From: CAWCUK01 sp963798775
Lineage (GTDB): Bacteria > Bacteroidota > Ignavibacteria > Ignavibacteriales > Ignavibacteriaceae
NCBI GenBank assembly: GCA_963798775.1
Contig: CAWCUK010000001.1
Location: 434,001 to 498,000, forward strand
Direction of reading: 5' to 3'
DNA length: 64,000 nucleotides
The notes under the pieces were generated by a model. It was not told where the DNA came from and searched no databases. It saw only the letters and a list, made by a program, of their open reading frames with translations. Made by a program: the position numbers and the translations under genes. The stretch's first letter is position 1, and the number at the start of each line of letters is the position of its first letter. Positions 1 to 10,174 of this stretch are shown piece by piece.

Positions 1-1002
1 CGGATTTTTATAAAAATTCCAAAAAGCTTTTCTTAATTTCTTATCCATAACACCTAATAAAAGGAGAGTTTTTCCTTTTCTCGTCATTTTAGGTTCAGAA
101 TAAGCAAGGTATCTATCTTTAAAAATATGATGAAATGTCTGTACAATTTCCATCGATTTTTTGCCCATGTAACCATAAATTTTATTTTTGGTTCCTAATC
201 TGCCGCTTAAAAGCCATTTAAACGAATCCGGTTTTTCAGAACCATTTAGATACGCGCAACTATCAAAATCAGGATATTCGCTTCTAATTAATTCAACTAT
301 TTCTTCCGCTTTTATATCAGTTCTCTCTTCATGCTCTTCATTATAAACTAAATTACCCATATCAATTTTTTTTGGGCCAAGATAAAAATCAACTTGATCA
401 TTATTCACTGCTCGGTATAGTATATACACCATTACCTGAACAATATCTATATTTTTCTGCGCCCATTTAGTCATCTCCGGAATATATTTCATAGTATCTT
501 CATAAATAGTAGCGTTAAATGAACAAGAAATATTTCCGGCCTCATGAAGCATCCGGGCGTAATGATAACGTAATTCATTCAATTCAACTTCATTTTTATC
601 TTTCCAGCCGGGACGGCCTTGTTTGCTGTCGATATGAAAAGTAAAACCATATACTCCCGCTTTTTTTAACTCAAGCAGCAATTCTTTTGTTAACGCTAAG
701 CCATTTGTATTAAGTATAGGTTTTAATCCGCGCGCTTTTACGGATTTAACAATATCCACAACTTGGGGATGTGTAAGAGGATCACCTCCGGCAATCGAAA
801 CGCCGTCGCATTTTCTTAAACTAGTAAAAACATCTAATTCTTTATTAATCACCTCTAAAGATTTATGACTGTCATTTTCATTCATTCTGTAACAGCCGTC
901 GCAGTGAAGATTACATTTTGCGGTAGGTTCTAGCCATGAAATTGAATTATCGGTAAGATTCCACGGAAGCCTGTAATAATCTAAATGATTAAGCTTTATC
1001 AT
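1..1002 (-). CDS. Radical SAM enzyme, 3' end cut by window edge
   Basis: The minus-strand reading frame stays open from the ATG at 1002 to the window edge, giving at least 334 residues without a stop. The cluster motif CNLHCDGC places the [4Fe-4S] cysteines at about C30, C34 and C37, as in radical SAM enzymes. AGGDPLTHP follows near residue 75 and corresponds to the GGE-like SAM-binding motif. A GAGGGG Shine-Dalgarno lies just upstream of the ATG. The C-terminal part seen is basic and contains no obvious second cysteine cluster, but the end is missing. Substrate cannot be told from this. The family includes many maturases and synthases, so only the class is assigned. Confidence 0.85.
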   Translation of the reverse strand, partial: MIKLNHLDYYRLPWNLTDNSISWLEPTAKCNLHCDGCYRMNENDSHKSLEVINKELDVFTSLRKCDGVSIAGGDPLTHPQVVDIVKSVKARGLKPILNTNGLALTKELLLELKKAGVYGFTFHIDSKQGRPGWKDKNEVELNELRYHYARMLHEAGNISCSFNATIYEDTMKYIPEMTKWAQKNIDIVQVMVYILYRAVNNDQVDFYLGPKKIDMGNLVYNEEHEERTDIKAEEIVELIRSEYPDFDSCAYLNGSEKPDSFKWLLSGRLGTKNKIYGYMGKKSMEIVQTFHHIFKDRYLAYSEPKMTRKGKTLLLLGVMDKKLRKAFWNFYKNP

Positions 1003-1101
1003 ATTAGTCCCCTCTTAATTATGTTGATTTGACAAATAGGAATTTAGAATAAAGTTTCAACTGTTTCAATAAAAATCTTCATCAAACCTATTTAATCAAT
1101 T

Positions 1102-1941
1102 TTAATGAATTTTAATTTTCACATTTGTTTGATATTCATCTTTAAATATATTAGCACCACTGTCGGAGTTGGTTAACAGAGGCAAATTAGCTTGCTGAAT
1201 CATCTGATTAATATCATCAATTCTGCTTATCGGGTCCGGGTGTGTAGAAAGGAATGTTTCTATTTTACTGCTGTTGGAGCTAACTAATCCGTCATTCCGC
1301 ATTTCTTCAAAAAAGAATTTTACTCCTCCGGCGTAATATCTTGTATCCTGTAGATATTTAAAAGAATACCTATCCGCTTGACTTTCATCCGAACGGCTAT
1401 TTGCAAGAAAAGCTAAGCCTACAAATAAATTAGAAGCAATTTGTTCAAGAGTTGAAGGATCCTCACCTAAAATTAAACTGAGCAAGAATGAAACTCCATA
1501 TTGGGCGGTCATTCTTTGCGTTGCGTGCCTAAGTTCTGCGTGTGCTATTTCATGTCCTAAAACTCCTGCCAATGCTGCTTCAGAATCTAAATATTTTAAT
1601 AAACCGGTGTACACATAAATAAATCCGCCGGGAAGGGCAAATGCGTTTAATGTACTATCATCATCAATTATTTCCATTTGATAAGGATAAATATCCTTAC
1701 TTTCTATTTGGGGGGATGAGAGAACTTCGGAAAAAATTCGCTGGTTTATGTAATTTTTTACTGAGGGATCTCCGTGATATATAGGATACTCGGCTGAATT
1801 ATTATGAATTTCCTGGTTTAGCTGTTTACCAAGGTCCACATCATCAGATTTTGAAAAAATGTTTACTCCGTCTTGGCATGAGTAAAATAAAGGCAGCGTG
1901 GTTAATAAAACCGTAAAAATAGTATTTTTGATATATCTCAT
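1102..1941 (-). CDS. M48-family zinc metalloprotease, lipoprotein
   Basis: This 279-residue protein starts with a hydrophobic signal ending in a lipobox-like FYSC, with the lipidated cysteine predicted at C22. It is probably anchored in the envelope facing the periplasm. The zinc motif HEIAH lies at residues 130-134, and a downstream ESQAD supplies the expected third zinc ligand (Glu). This arrangement is that of M48 peptidases such as BepA/LoiP, which degrade misfolded outer-membrane proteins. The length fits the short M48 form without added TPR repeats. The gene stands alone between the radical SAM gene and obg. The precise substrate is unknown. Confidence 0.88.
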   Translation of the reverse strand: MRYIKNTIFTVLLTTLPLFYSCQDGVNIFSKSDDVDLGKQLNQEIHNNSAEYPIYHGDPSVKNYINQRIFSEVLSSPQIESKDIYPYQMEIIDDDSTLNAFALPGGFIYVYTGLLKYLDSEAALAGVLGHEIAHAELRHATQRMTAQYGVSFLLSLILGEDPSTLEQIASNLFVGLAFLANSRSDESQADRYSFKYLQDTRYYAGGVKFFFEEMRNDGLVSSNSSKIETFLSTHPDPISRIDDINQMIQQANLPLLTNSDSGANIFKDEYQTNVKIKIH

Positions 1942-2012
1942 TTATATTCCGTTTAGACTATTTCAATTAAATAAAATATATAAAGATGATGCTATTAAAA
2001 AAGTAATCTAAA

Positions 2013-3017
2013 TCATACAACATCATCTTGATGATTGTCTAAAGAGCTCCACATTCTATCCAATAGCTCTTGTACTCCGTATCCGGTAGCAGATGAAAAA
2101 ATAAGAAGCGGGGAATCGGCTTTTTTAATTTTCTTTCTCACCAATTTTTTTAATTCGGATTCTTCAATTAAATCCGCTTTTGATAGAGCCACTAATTTCT
2201 TTTTTTTAGCTAACTTAGGACTATAGGTAATAAGTTCATTTAGTAAAATATCGTATTCTTTCTGATAATTTTCGCTAGTAATATCGATTAAAAAAACAAG
2301 AATACCTGTGCGCTCGATATGACGTAAAAATTTATAACCTAAACCTTTCCCCTGATGGGCGCCCTCAATAATTCCCGGTATATCGGCAACGGTAAAACTA
2401 TTATAATCTTTATATTGAACAATCCCCAAATTCGGTTCTAATGTTGTAAAAGGATAATCAGCAATTTTAGGCCTTGCCGCGGATATGGTAGAGATAAATG
2501 TTGATTTTCCCGCATTCGGAAACCCGACTAACCCAACATCGGCAATTAATTTTAATTCAAGAATCAGTTTTTTTTCTTCACCGACTTTACCGTCTTCCGC
2601 GTATCTAGGAGCTTGATTAGTTGAAGTAGCAAAGTTGCTATTTCCTTTTCCTCCTCTTCCTCCTTTTGCAATAATTTTTCTCTCTCCGTCTTCGGTTAAA
2701 TCAAATATCACTTCTTGGGTTGAAGCATCTTTTATTACAGTACCGATAGGAATTTTGATAACTATATCTTCCCCATTTTTTCCGTCTTTTTTTCCACTGG
2801 CACCGGCCGCGCCATTGCCGGCAGAATATATTTTTTTGTATCGAAAATCTAGGAGAGTTGATAAATTATGATGCGCTTCAAAAATTATATCGCCTCCTTT
2901 ACCTCCGTTTCCGCCGGAAGGACCGCCTTTCGGAACATATTTTTCTCTTCTGAACGTAACGGCACCATTTCCGCCGTCTCCTGCTTTAACTGAAATTTCT
3001 GTATAATCAATAAACAT
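2013..3017 (-). CDS. obg: GTPase Obg (CgtA), ribosome assembly
   Basis: The product is 334 residues. Residues 1-158 form the glycine-rich Obg fold (KAGDGGNGAV, GGPSGGNGGKGGD). The G domain follows, with P-loop GFPNAGKST near 165, DIPGIIEG near 212 and SKAD as the base-specificity motif. Obg binds the large ribosomal subunit and links GTP status to growth. I chose the ATG at 3017 because MFIDYTE is the conserved family start; an in-frame extension to 3068 lacks similarity and overlaps the upstream gene. The upstream acidic gene stops one base before this ATG, so the two are probably co-transcribed and translationally coupled. The C-terminal Obg extension found in some species is essentially absent. 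Confidence 0.96.
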   Translation of the reverse strand: MFIDYTEISVKAGDGGNGAVTFRREKYVPKGGPSGGNGGKGGDIIFEAHHNLSTLLDFRYKKIYSAGNGAAGASGKKDGKNGEDIVIKIPIGTVIKDASTQEVIFDLTEDGERKIIAKGGRGGKGNSNFATSTNQAPRYAEDGKVGEEKKLILELKLIADVGLVGFPNAGKSTFISTISAARPKIADYPFTTLEPNLGIVQYKDYNSFTVADIPGIIEGAHQGKGLGYKFLRHIERTGILVFLIDITSENYQKEYDILLNELITYSPKLAKKKKLVALSKADLIEESELKKLVRKKIKKADSPLLIFSSATGYGVQELLDRMWSSLDNHQDDVV

Positions 3018-3018
3018 T

Positions 3019-4758
3019 TTATGCCTGATCGAAATAATTTGAAACTGCGTTTGTAAGAGATACCGCATCTCTTGAATATGGATTAACGCGGTAAGTTAAA
3101 AATACACTTTTTAAAATATCGGTAGCTTCTTCATATGTATCACATTCCTCTATCCTTTCCATTGTATTAGCAAAATCTTCTCTGTCTTCATTAAAAACAG
3201 ATGAAACAATTTTTTCAATTTCTTTATCACTTAGGTAATCAAATAAATCTTTGTCTCTTTTTTTCCCTCTCATAGGTTCGGTTTCAGCATCTTCTTCTTT
3301 TTTAAAATCCTCAAGATCATCTTCAAAATCTTTTAAATCCTCGTCGTCAAATTCTTCTTCCGGCAGAAGATCTTTTCTTTCGTTTATTTTGATGAATGTC
3401 GGCTTTTCTTCCTTTTCCTCCGATTCTTCTTCATAATCTTCATCTTTAAAATCATCGATTAAATTAACTTCTTCATGAAGTTCAGAATCTTCCGGTTCAT
3501 CTTCTATTTCTGTTTCTTCGTCAGTTTCCTGTTCTTTATTTTCTTCAAAATCATAAAGCGAGTCAAGATGTTCTTTTTCCGAAAGATCAAAAGAAATTTC
3601 ATCGGTATCCGATTCTATATTAGGCTCACCCTCATCAATTTTATCTAATTCAGAATTAAAAAACGCCAACAAATCATCATCGGTATCTTCCACATTTTCT
3701 TCCGAAGTTATATCTTTATCTTCTTCGCTTGATAAATCGGTTTCCTTATAATTCATTTCGCCTTTTAAAAATTCTTCCTTCTCAAGTTCTTCTTCTCTTT
3801 CTTCGGTAAGTTCTTCTTCGTTTAGTATTTCCTCATCATTAACAATAACTGCCCCTTCATATTCCACATTATCGGGAGCTTCATTTTCCTCTTCCGCTAT
3901 CTCTTCAATTTCTGTTTTGTGAGATTCAATTTCCAACGGCTCACTCACTTCCGATTTTTCTTCATGTTTTTCCTCGGAAGGCAGAATTATGGGTTTATCA
4001 ATAGGCGTTGTAGAAAAAAGAACTTTTCTAACTTCTTCAATTTTATATTTATGTTTTGCCTCCGGTGGAAGTGATTTTCTTAATCTGAAAAGATAATCCA
4101 TAAGATTTTTTTCTTTAAGAAATATTTCTACCGACGCGGTCGCGATTTTATTGTTCTTAACTTCGCCTATATTCTGAAATTCAGCAATCGAAAACAGTGC
4201 GTTATCAACAAGTTTTTGAGGCTGTGAGGAAAAAAGTTCTTTGTCTATTTTTGTAAAAATAAGTTCAAACTCTTTTTTGCTTAAAGTTAAAAGATTTTTT
4301 TTGTTCAAATAGGATATATAAACGCTTTTAATGTAATCGTAAAAATAGATATAATTAAAGACTAATTTTATTTCATCGACAGTTTTATTTTCCGTTCCGT
4401 CAAAAATTAATTTTGAGAGCGACCATTTAGGCCTAACGATATAATTAATATTAAAAGAAACTGCCTGCACAATAAGATTTTTAACGTCTTCAAAAGATAC
4501 TCGTTTTGTTCTCTTTATTTCTTGCCCTATTAAATTAAAATAATTAGAAATTTGCGGGCCGCTGTAATCGAAAACTGATTTATGCAGAAGTTTCTGCCTG
4601 TCTTCATATATTAAATAATCAAGTTCGGCGGAAATATATTGAAGAATCGCCGGATGAATATCTGAATTCAATAGTTTTTCAAATGTAAAAAATGAGCCGA
4701 ATTTTTTTATCCTGTTAAGAGTAAAATCGGAAATAAATTTTATTTCTTTATCGAACAT
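3019..4758 (-). CDS. Unknown highly acidic protein upstream of obg
   Basis: I do not recognise this 579-residue protein. Residues 1 to about 240 look like an ordinary globular helical region rich in aromatic residues and lysine. From about 255 to 500 the chain is an extended Glu/Asp-rich low-complexity tract, likely disordered. The last 70 residues (from about DLFDYLSDKEIEKIV) look folded again and helical. There is no signal peptide and no membrane segment, so it is probably cytoplasmic. Its stop codon is one base from the obg start, suggesting a shared transcript and perhaps a role connected with ribosomes or growth, but that is context only. Confidence 0.7.
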   Translation of the reverse strand: MFDKEIKFISDFTLNRIKKFGSFFTFEKLLNSDIHPAILQYISAELDYLIYEDRQKLLHKSVFDYSGPQISNYFNLIGQEIKRTKRVSFEDVKNLIVQAVSFNINYIVRPKWSLSKLIFDGTENKTVDEIKLVFNYIYFYDYIKSVYISYLNKKNLLTLSKKEFELIFTKIDKELFSSQPQKLVDNALFSIAEFQNIGEVKNNKIATASVEIFLKEKNLMDYLFRLRKSLPPEAKHKYKIEEVRKVLFSTTPIDKPIILPSEEKHEEKSEVSEPLEIESHKTEIEEIAEEENEAPDNVEYEGAVIVNDEEILNEEELTEEREEELEKEEFLKGEMNYKETDLSSEEDKDITSEENVEDTDDDLLAFFNSELDKIDEGEPNIESDTDEISFDLSEKEHLDSLYDFEENKEQETDEETEIEDEPEDSELHEEVNLIDDFKDEDYEEESEEKEEKPTFIKINERKDLLPEEEFDDEDLKDFEDDLEDFKKEEDAETEPMRGKKRDKDLFDYLSDKEIEKIVSSVFNEDREDFANTMERIEECDTYEEATDILKSVFLTYRVNPYSRDAVSLTNAVSNYFDQA

Positions 4759-4931
4759 TATTTAGTTCCTCGTTTTATAGAAATAATTTCTTTTGATAAA
4801 TTTCAAAAAGAGTTATACAAAAATTAACAACTGAATTTTCTAACTTATGTAAATATCCTAATTTAATTTTTGCTAAACAAAAATTCACCATTGAAGCGGA
4901 TTTATTTCTGAAGTAAAACTCCTGGTGTAAT

Positions 4932-7730
4932 TTAACTTTTAATCTTTCCGAACAATAGCGCTGCCGGAAAATTCTTCAAAATTTCACCTATTTTTAATGA
5001 ATTTTTATTCTCAATAATTTCTCCGGTAAGAATATTTTTCCAGCTTTTAATTCCCGCGGGCGGCGTTATACTTGTATTTTTCCATATCTCGTCTTTCAAA
5101 GGCATTTCGCCGGGTTTAATTAGGCTTGTCAGAAATCGAGGAGCAACTGTAAGAGCAAAATTTGATTCGTAACTTCGATAAAATGAAATAACATTTTTTT
5201 CATATTCACCGTTTACTTTTACCGGAGAATAGTCTCCATGGTTAAAGAGCGAATTATATTTTTTTCTTGAATGAAGAAGATTATAGATAAGAAATAATTT
5301 TACCTTTCCATTTTCTTTTTCTCTAAGCAGTTCCGATAAAAACTGAGAATTTAAATTTTCTTTTTTTTCTCTTATTTCTTCTAAATATTTTCGTCTTATA
5401 TCATAATTTACCGGCCGGCGGTTATCGGGGTCGACTAAAGTTAAATCCCAGAGTTCCGCGCCTTGATAAATATCCGGAATACCTGGCGCGGTAAATTTTA
5501 CTAGCGTTTGTGATAGTGAATTGAATATTCCATAAAAGCTGATTTTTTTTGTGAATTGAATGAAATCTAATAAAAATAAATTATTATTTGATTCGGTTAA
5601 AATTTTCTCGACAAAAGTTGTAAAAGCGTTTTCATAATCATTATCCGGCTTTAACCAAGCTGTATAAACTTTTGCTTCCCTTACTGCTTTAATAACATAT
5701 TCTTTAATTCTTTTTATAAATTGTTTATACTCGTCCTCGTTAAAAGGAAACGACCCCACCAGAGTTTGGTAAAGAAAATATTCATCATTTCTATCTATTG
5801 CGCGACCCTTATTTTTATAATTTTGATGAAGCTTATTCAACCTAGTCCATTGTTTTACCTTTTCTTCCCATTCATCCGGAATTTCAGAAAGTACATTTAA
5901 TCTTGCACGAACATCTTCTCCCCTTTTTGTATCGTGTGTAGAAGTTGAACTGAATGAATGCGGCCATTCTTTAATTTTCTTTTTATTATAACTATGAAAT
6001 TCAGTTAAAGAAATACCGAATTTTCCGGGATCGCCTCCGACTTCGTTCAATGAGAGAAATCTGTTATAAATATAAAGCGCGGTATCTTCAAATCCCTTTG
6101 CCATCAGCGGGCCGGTTAATTGTTGAAATTTCATTACAAAATCTAAAGTTGCTGCTTTTTGTTCTACTGTATAATGATCGCCATACTTTAACAGGAGCAA
6201 ATTTCCAATGTAATTAAATTCGTTTATTAGCCGGGGATTATTTTCTTTAACCTCGTTAATAACATTTTCTATATAATTTTTATCGCTTTCATCAATTTTA
6301 TCGCTATTAATATAAGTCCGGTAAATGGGAAAATCGATTAATATTTCCTCAAGCGCTTCCTTAATTCCGTGCATAGTAATATCAACACCAAAACGATCCT
6401 TTTGAGAAATTCCGTCAATAATAAACGCAAGCCGTTCAACCTCTCCGGCCATACGGGTTTTAACAATCAATCTCTTTTTTTCTTTTGCCAATTTTTCAAA
6501 AGAATAAACTACACGAATAAACCGGAGATAAATATTTGTAAAACGTTTTTCATTTTCGGTACGGCAGAAAATACCATTTAAATAATTCATAAAATCGTAA
6601 CCGGAAGTTCCTTCAACAGGCCAATTAGCGGGAAGATTTTCATCGAGCGCTAAAATTTTTTCTACAATTAAATAAAGATTTTTATTTATATTTTTTAGCC
6701 GCTGCAAATAATTTATAGGATCGTATAATCCGTCTACATGGTCAATTCTTAATCCACTAATAACTTCGTCTTTAATTAATTTTATAATGAATGAATGAGT
6801 TCGATAAAAAGTTTCTTCATTTTCCATCTTTAAGGAAATTAATTCATTCACATTAAAGAAACGCCTATAATTAATTTCTTCCGTCGCAACCTTCCAGAAT
6901 GAAAGCCGGAAATATTGCTTGGATAATAGATTATCTAAAAGATTTAAACTTTCCGGATTCCCCGTTTCGCCGTTATACGCTTTTAAAGTTTCGTTTATAT
7001 GAGCTTTCACTACCAGATTTTCTGAATACAACTCCCACAACATTCCCTTAACAAATTTTATCTGATCATACCTTTCATCAATTTCATCCGCGGACGGAAG
7101 AGATTTAAGTACATATAAAACTCCCAGATATTTTATTACATCAGAATTATTTCTGCCTAATTTATTTCTCAATTTTTCAAAATTGAAAGAAAGAAGTTCT
7201 ATGTAAGATTCAAAATTCAGCGGCAGTTTATTATCATAATAATTTATATTAAACCCTTCTTGCCCGTATAAAAGTTTTAATTCACGTTTTTCAAGCGCCT
7301 GCTGATAAAATGAACCCAAAAAAGGAGCCAGCAGTCTTTGATTTTCTCCAAAATACGGATGCCGCCATTCTATATCAAAAATATTATGATACCTGGAATT
7401 GGGGCCGTTTTCTAATAAATCCACCAGCATTTGGTTTTCATAATTGTATGCCATATGATTCGGTACTATATCCTGAAGCCAGAACATTTGATTAGATTTT
7501 AATTTTTCTATAAGAGAATAAAATTCATCTTCACTCCCCAGTTCAGAATTAAGCTGGTTTGGATCAACCACATCATAACCATGAGTGCTTCCCTTCCTTG
7601 CTTTTAGAATGGGCGATGCGTAAAGATCCGAAACTCCAAGCTTCCACAGATATTCAATAATTTCTGACGCGCTGTTAAAAGTGAAGTCGGGATTAAACTG
7701 AATTCTGTATGAAGAATTTGGTATATGCAT
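4932..7730 (-). CDS. treY: Malto-oligosyltrehalose synthase TreY (GH13)
   Basis: TreY isomerises the reducing-end alpha-1,4 bond of maltodextrin to the alpha,alpha-1,1 bond, giving maltooligosyl-trehalose. The 932-residue length suits the family. Diagnostic motifs are the N-terminal SYRIQFNPDFTF, DIVPNHMAYN near 86, the nucleophile region GLRIDHVDGL (D330), the acid/base in LIVEKIL (E357) and STHDTKRGEDVRAR near 610. The ATG overlaps the stop of the upstream GH57 gene as TAATG (shared base 7730). It is the last gene of the trehalose cluster; its partner TreZ is the first gene, 10 kb away. No clear terminator is seen in the 170 bases downstream. Confidence 0.96.
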   Translation of the reverse strand: MHIPNSSYRIQFNPDFTFNSASEIIEYLWKLGVSDLYASPILKARKGSTHGYDVVDPNQLNSELGSEDEFYSLIEKLKSNQMFWLQDIVPNHMAYNYENQMLVDLLENGPNSRYHNIFDIEWRHPYFGENQRLLAPFLGSFYQQALEKRELKLLYGQEGFNINYYDNKLPLNFESYIELLSFNFEKLRNKLGRNNSDVIKYLGVLYVLKSLPSADEIDERYDQIKFVKGMLWELYSENLVVKAHINETLKAYNGETGNPESLNLLDNLLSKQYFRLSFWKVATEEINYRRFFNVNELISLKMENEETFYRTHSFIIKLIKDEVISGLRIDHVDGLYDPINYLQRLKNINKNLYLIVEKILALDENLPANWPVEGTSGYDFMNYLNGIFCRTENEKRFTNIYLRFIRVVYSFEKLAKEKKRLIVKTRMAGEVERLAFIIDGISQKDRFGVDITMHGIKEALEEILIDFPIYRTYINSDKIDESDKNYIENVINEVKENNPRLINEFNYIGNLLLLKYGDHYTVEQKAATLDFVMKFQQLTGPLMAKGFEDTALYIYNRFLSLNEVGGDPGKFGISLTEFHSYNKKKIKEWPHSFSSTSTHDTKRGEDVRARLNVLSEIPDEWEEKVKQWTRLNKLHQNYKNKGRAIDRNDEYFLYQTLVGSFPFNEDEYKQFIKRIKEYVIKAVREAKVYTAWLKPDNDYENAFTTFVEKILTESNNNLFLLDFIQFTKKISFYGIFNSLSQTLVKFTAPGIPDIYQGAELWDLTLVDPDNRRPVNYDIRRKYLEEIREKKENLNSQFLSELLREKENGKVKLFLIYNLLHSRKKYNSLFNHGDYSPVKVNGEYEKNVISFYRSYESNFALTVAPRFLTSLIKPGEMPLKDEIWKNTSITPPAGIKSWKNILTGEIIENKNSLKIGEILKNFPAALLFGKIKS

Positions 7731-10153
7731 TAAGCTATTTTTACCCTTAAATAATTTTCAATGTTATGAATATATTTTATCCAATCTTTTCCGGTTTGAT
7801 TGCAGCTATCAGCCTTTTGTTTCATTTCGTTATAATGTTCCTGCGAAATAATAAATAAAATATTTTGCGCTTTCCATATATCAAGTTCAATATTTAGATC
7901 ATTAAAAACTTTTAACGAAGTATAAATTTTTTTCAGAAGTTCTATATCGGAATAGTTAGTTTGAAGAAGTTCCATTAAATCATTTATTCTTTGGCTGCCC
8001 GTATAGCTGAGTAAAGCTCTATCAAGTTCAACATTCCATTTTTTCATTTCTTCCGAAGTACTCATCAATTTATCAATACTTATCCTTTCCTTATTTTCCA
8101 GCAAATGCTGCAGTTCTTTATTAAGAATAAATTCAACTTGAGTACTGATAGCTTTGGGAAGAGGAGTATCACTTTCGCGCATGACTTGCATAATTGGGTA
8201 ATTAGCTTTATAAATTTGATCGAAGTAAAATTCTATTTCTTCTAATGTTGAACTCATAATTTTATTAAACACATTTCTTCTTTCATCCTTAAAAAGATGC
8301 CATAAATTATAGCTGTGGTTGCCGAAATATTTATCCATGGAGAGAATAATTTCCGCAATATTTAATTTATCAAAAGCGGCTTTCATTTCAGATTTCATTG
8401 AAGCATAGGAGTTATTATCAACAATATTTCTAACACCTCCGTAAAGATTATGATCACCTAGATGAAGAAAAGCAAAACTAACCACATCTTCATCATAAGT
8501 AATTTGTGATCTCATTTTTGCGCGGCCGACAAGCATTTTTCTCTTCCCCGCTTCCCATAAATCATAATCTTCATTAAAAACTTCATAGGCGTAAATTTTA
8601 TATTCTTTTTTGTACTCTTCAAACATTGAAGAAATTGCATAATGCGCGGCAACTCTTAATAGATCTACAATGGCGGGTTTAACATATTTTTCATATACTT
8701 TAGCGCCGTTTCCTAATTCGGGAATATTACTGGGAATTTTTTCAAGCAATTTTTCAAATTCTTCTTCCAAATCATCAAGCTCTAACTCTTTTAAGAGTTG
8801 AATAATTCTGGCCGCGTATTTTAAAACTTGCACAGTTTCAATTCCCGATACCTCATCGAAAAACCAGCCGCAGCTTGTGTAAATTAACATGGCATGGCGC
8901 TGAATTTCCAATAACTTCAATATTTTAACCCGGTCTTCATTCGAAGAAATTTCTATGGAATGGTTTTCTAAAAATTGTTTTATTACTTCCGGTTCTCTAT
9001 TTAAAATTACTTGTATATAATCATCTCTCAGCCGCCAAGGGTCATTAGTAAATTTTGAAATTTCTTTTTCGTATATAGGAGATATTTTATTTCTAAGCCA
9101 ATCAAGAGATTCTCTTAACGGGGCTCTCCATTGCTGGTTCCAGCCGTTATGTCCGGCGTTGCAGCCGCAGTCGCTTCTCCATCTTTCAACCCCATGTACA
9201 CAACTCCATGAAGTATTTTCAAAAATTTGAACTTCATGGGAAGGAGGAAATTTTTCTAAAAACTCTCCGTAATTACTTATTTGAATATCTTCATTTTCTT
9301 CAATTAGATGAAGACAATAAGCTAAAGCCATATCGGCATTTTTCTGATGATGTCCGTAGGTTTCACCGTCTGTAGCAATATTAACAAGCTGGGGGCGTTC
9401 TTCATTGCTAAAAGTACCGAGTAATCTATTTACCAAGTTTTCACCGCTTTCTAATAAATTACCGAACGCTAATTCTTGCGAAACCGCTCCGTCATAAAAG
9501 AAAAGATTAATAGTTTTACCTGAAGGGAGTTTGCAAAGATAAGCTTTTTTAGGATCAACCTTTGAATCGCTTACATCAGTCCAATCATCTTCATCAAAAT
9601 GTTTTACTTTGGCAGCTTGTCTTGGAGCAAGAATAGTATATTTTATTTTTTGTTCCGCAAGCACCTCCAAAGTTTCAATATCCGCCGCTGTTTCAGAAAG
9701 CCACATGCCTTCCGGAAATCTGTTAAAGCGATATTTGAAATCCTCTATTCCCCAAATTACCTGCGATATCTTATCCCGTTTATTTGCTAAGGGCATAATT
9801 AAATGGTTATAAACTTGTGCAATGGCGGAACCATGGCCTGAAAATTTTTCTAAACTAATTTGATCGGCGAGTAAAATAGATTGATAAACATCGGGAACAT
9901 GCTGTTTCATCCATGATAGCAAAGTGGGTCCGAAATTAAAACTAATTTTTGAATAATTATTTACTATCTGAGTGATAACACCGTCTGGGTTTAATATTCT
10001 TGCGGCAGTATTAGGATTATAACATTCAGCGGTAATTCTTTCATTCCAATCTCTAAAAGGATAAGCCGAATCTTGAACTTCAATTTCTTCGAGCCATGGA
10101 TTTTCACGCGGGGGCTGATAAAAATGCCCGTGAATACACACATATTTATTCAT
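7730..10153 (-). CDS. Glycoside hydrolase family 57 protein with DUF3536 C-terminal part
   Basis: The 807-residue protein opens with CIHGHFYQPPRENPW, the typical start of the GH57/DUF3536 proteins. The N-terminal GH57-like barrel carries MWLSETAAD (probable nucleophile Glu near 170) and a downstream TDGETYGHH segment (probable acid/base region). The cysteine/histidine-rich WRSDCGCNAGHNGWNQQW follows. The remaining roughly 450 residues are the helical DUF3536 region. GH57 enzymes act on alpha-glucans as amylases, 4-alpha-glucanotransferases or branching enzymes; the reaction of this subgroup is not assigned here. It lies between treS and treY, 21 bases after the former and overlapping the latter by one base, so it most likely processes the maltodextrins used by TreY. 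Confidence 0.85.
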   Translation of the reverse strand: MNKYVCIHGHFYQPPRENPWLEEIEVQDSAYPFRDWNERITAECYNPNTAARILNPDGVITQIVNNYSKISFNFGPTLLSWMKQHVPDVYQSILLADQISLEKFSGHGSAIAQVYNHLIMPLANKRDKISQVIWGIEDFKYRFNRFPEGMWLSETAADIETLEVLAEQKIKYTILAPRQAAKVKHFDEDDWTDVSDSKVDPKKAYLCKLPSGKTINLFFYDGAVSQELAFGNLLESGENLVNRLLGTFSNEERPQLVNIATDGETYGHHQKNADMALAYCLHLIEENEDIQISNYGEFLEKFPPSHEVQIFENTSWSCVHGVERWRSDCGCNAGHNGWNQQWRAPLRESLDWLRNKISPIYEKEISKFTNDPWRLRDDYIQVILNREPEVIKQFLENHSIEISSNEDRVKILKLLEIQRHAMLIYTSCGWFFDEVSGIETVQVLKYAARIIQLLKELELDDLEEEFEKLLEKIPSNIPELGNGAKVYEKYVKPAIVDLLRVAAHYAISSMFEEYKKEYKIYAYEVFNEDYDLWEAGKRKMLVGRAKMRSQITYDEDVVSFAFLHLGDHNLYGGVRNIVDNNSYASMKSEMKAAFDKLNIAEIILSMDKYFGNHSYNLWHLFKDERRNVFNKIMSSTLEEIEFYFDQIYKANYPIMQVMRESDTPLPKAISTQVEFILNKELQHLLENKERISIDKLMSTSEEMKKWNVELDRALLSYTGSQRINDLMELLQTNYSDIELLKKIYTSLKVFNDLNIELDIWKAQNILFIISQEHYNEMKQKADSCNQTGKDWIKYIHNIENYLRVKIA

Positions 10154-10174
10154 AATTTTTCTTTCGTTAAAAAT

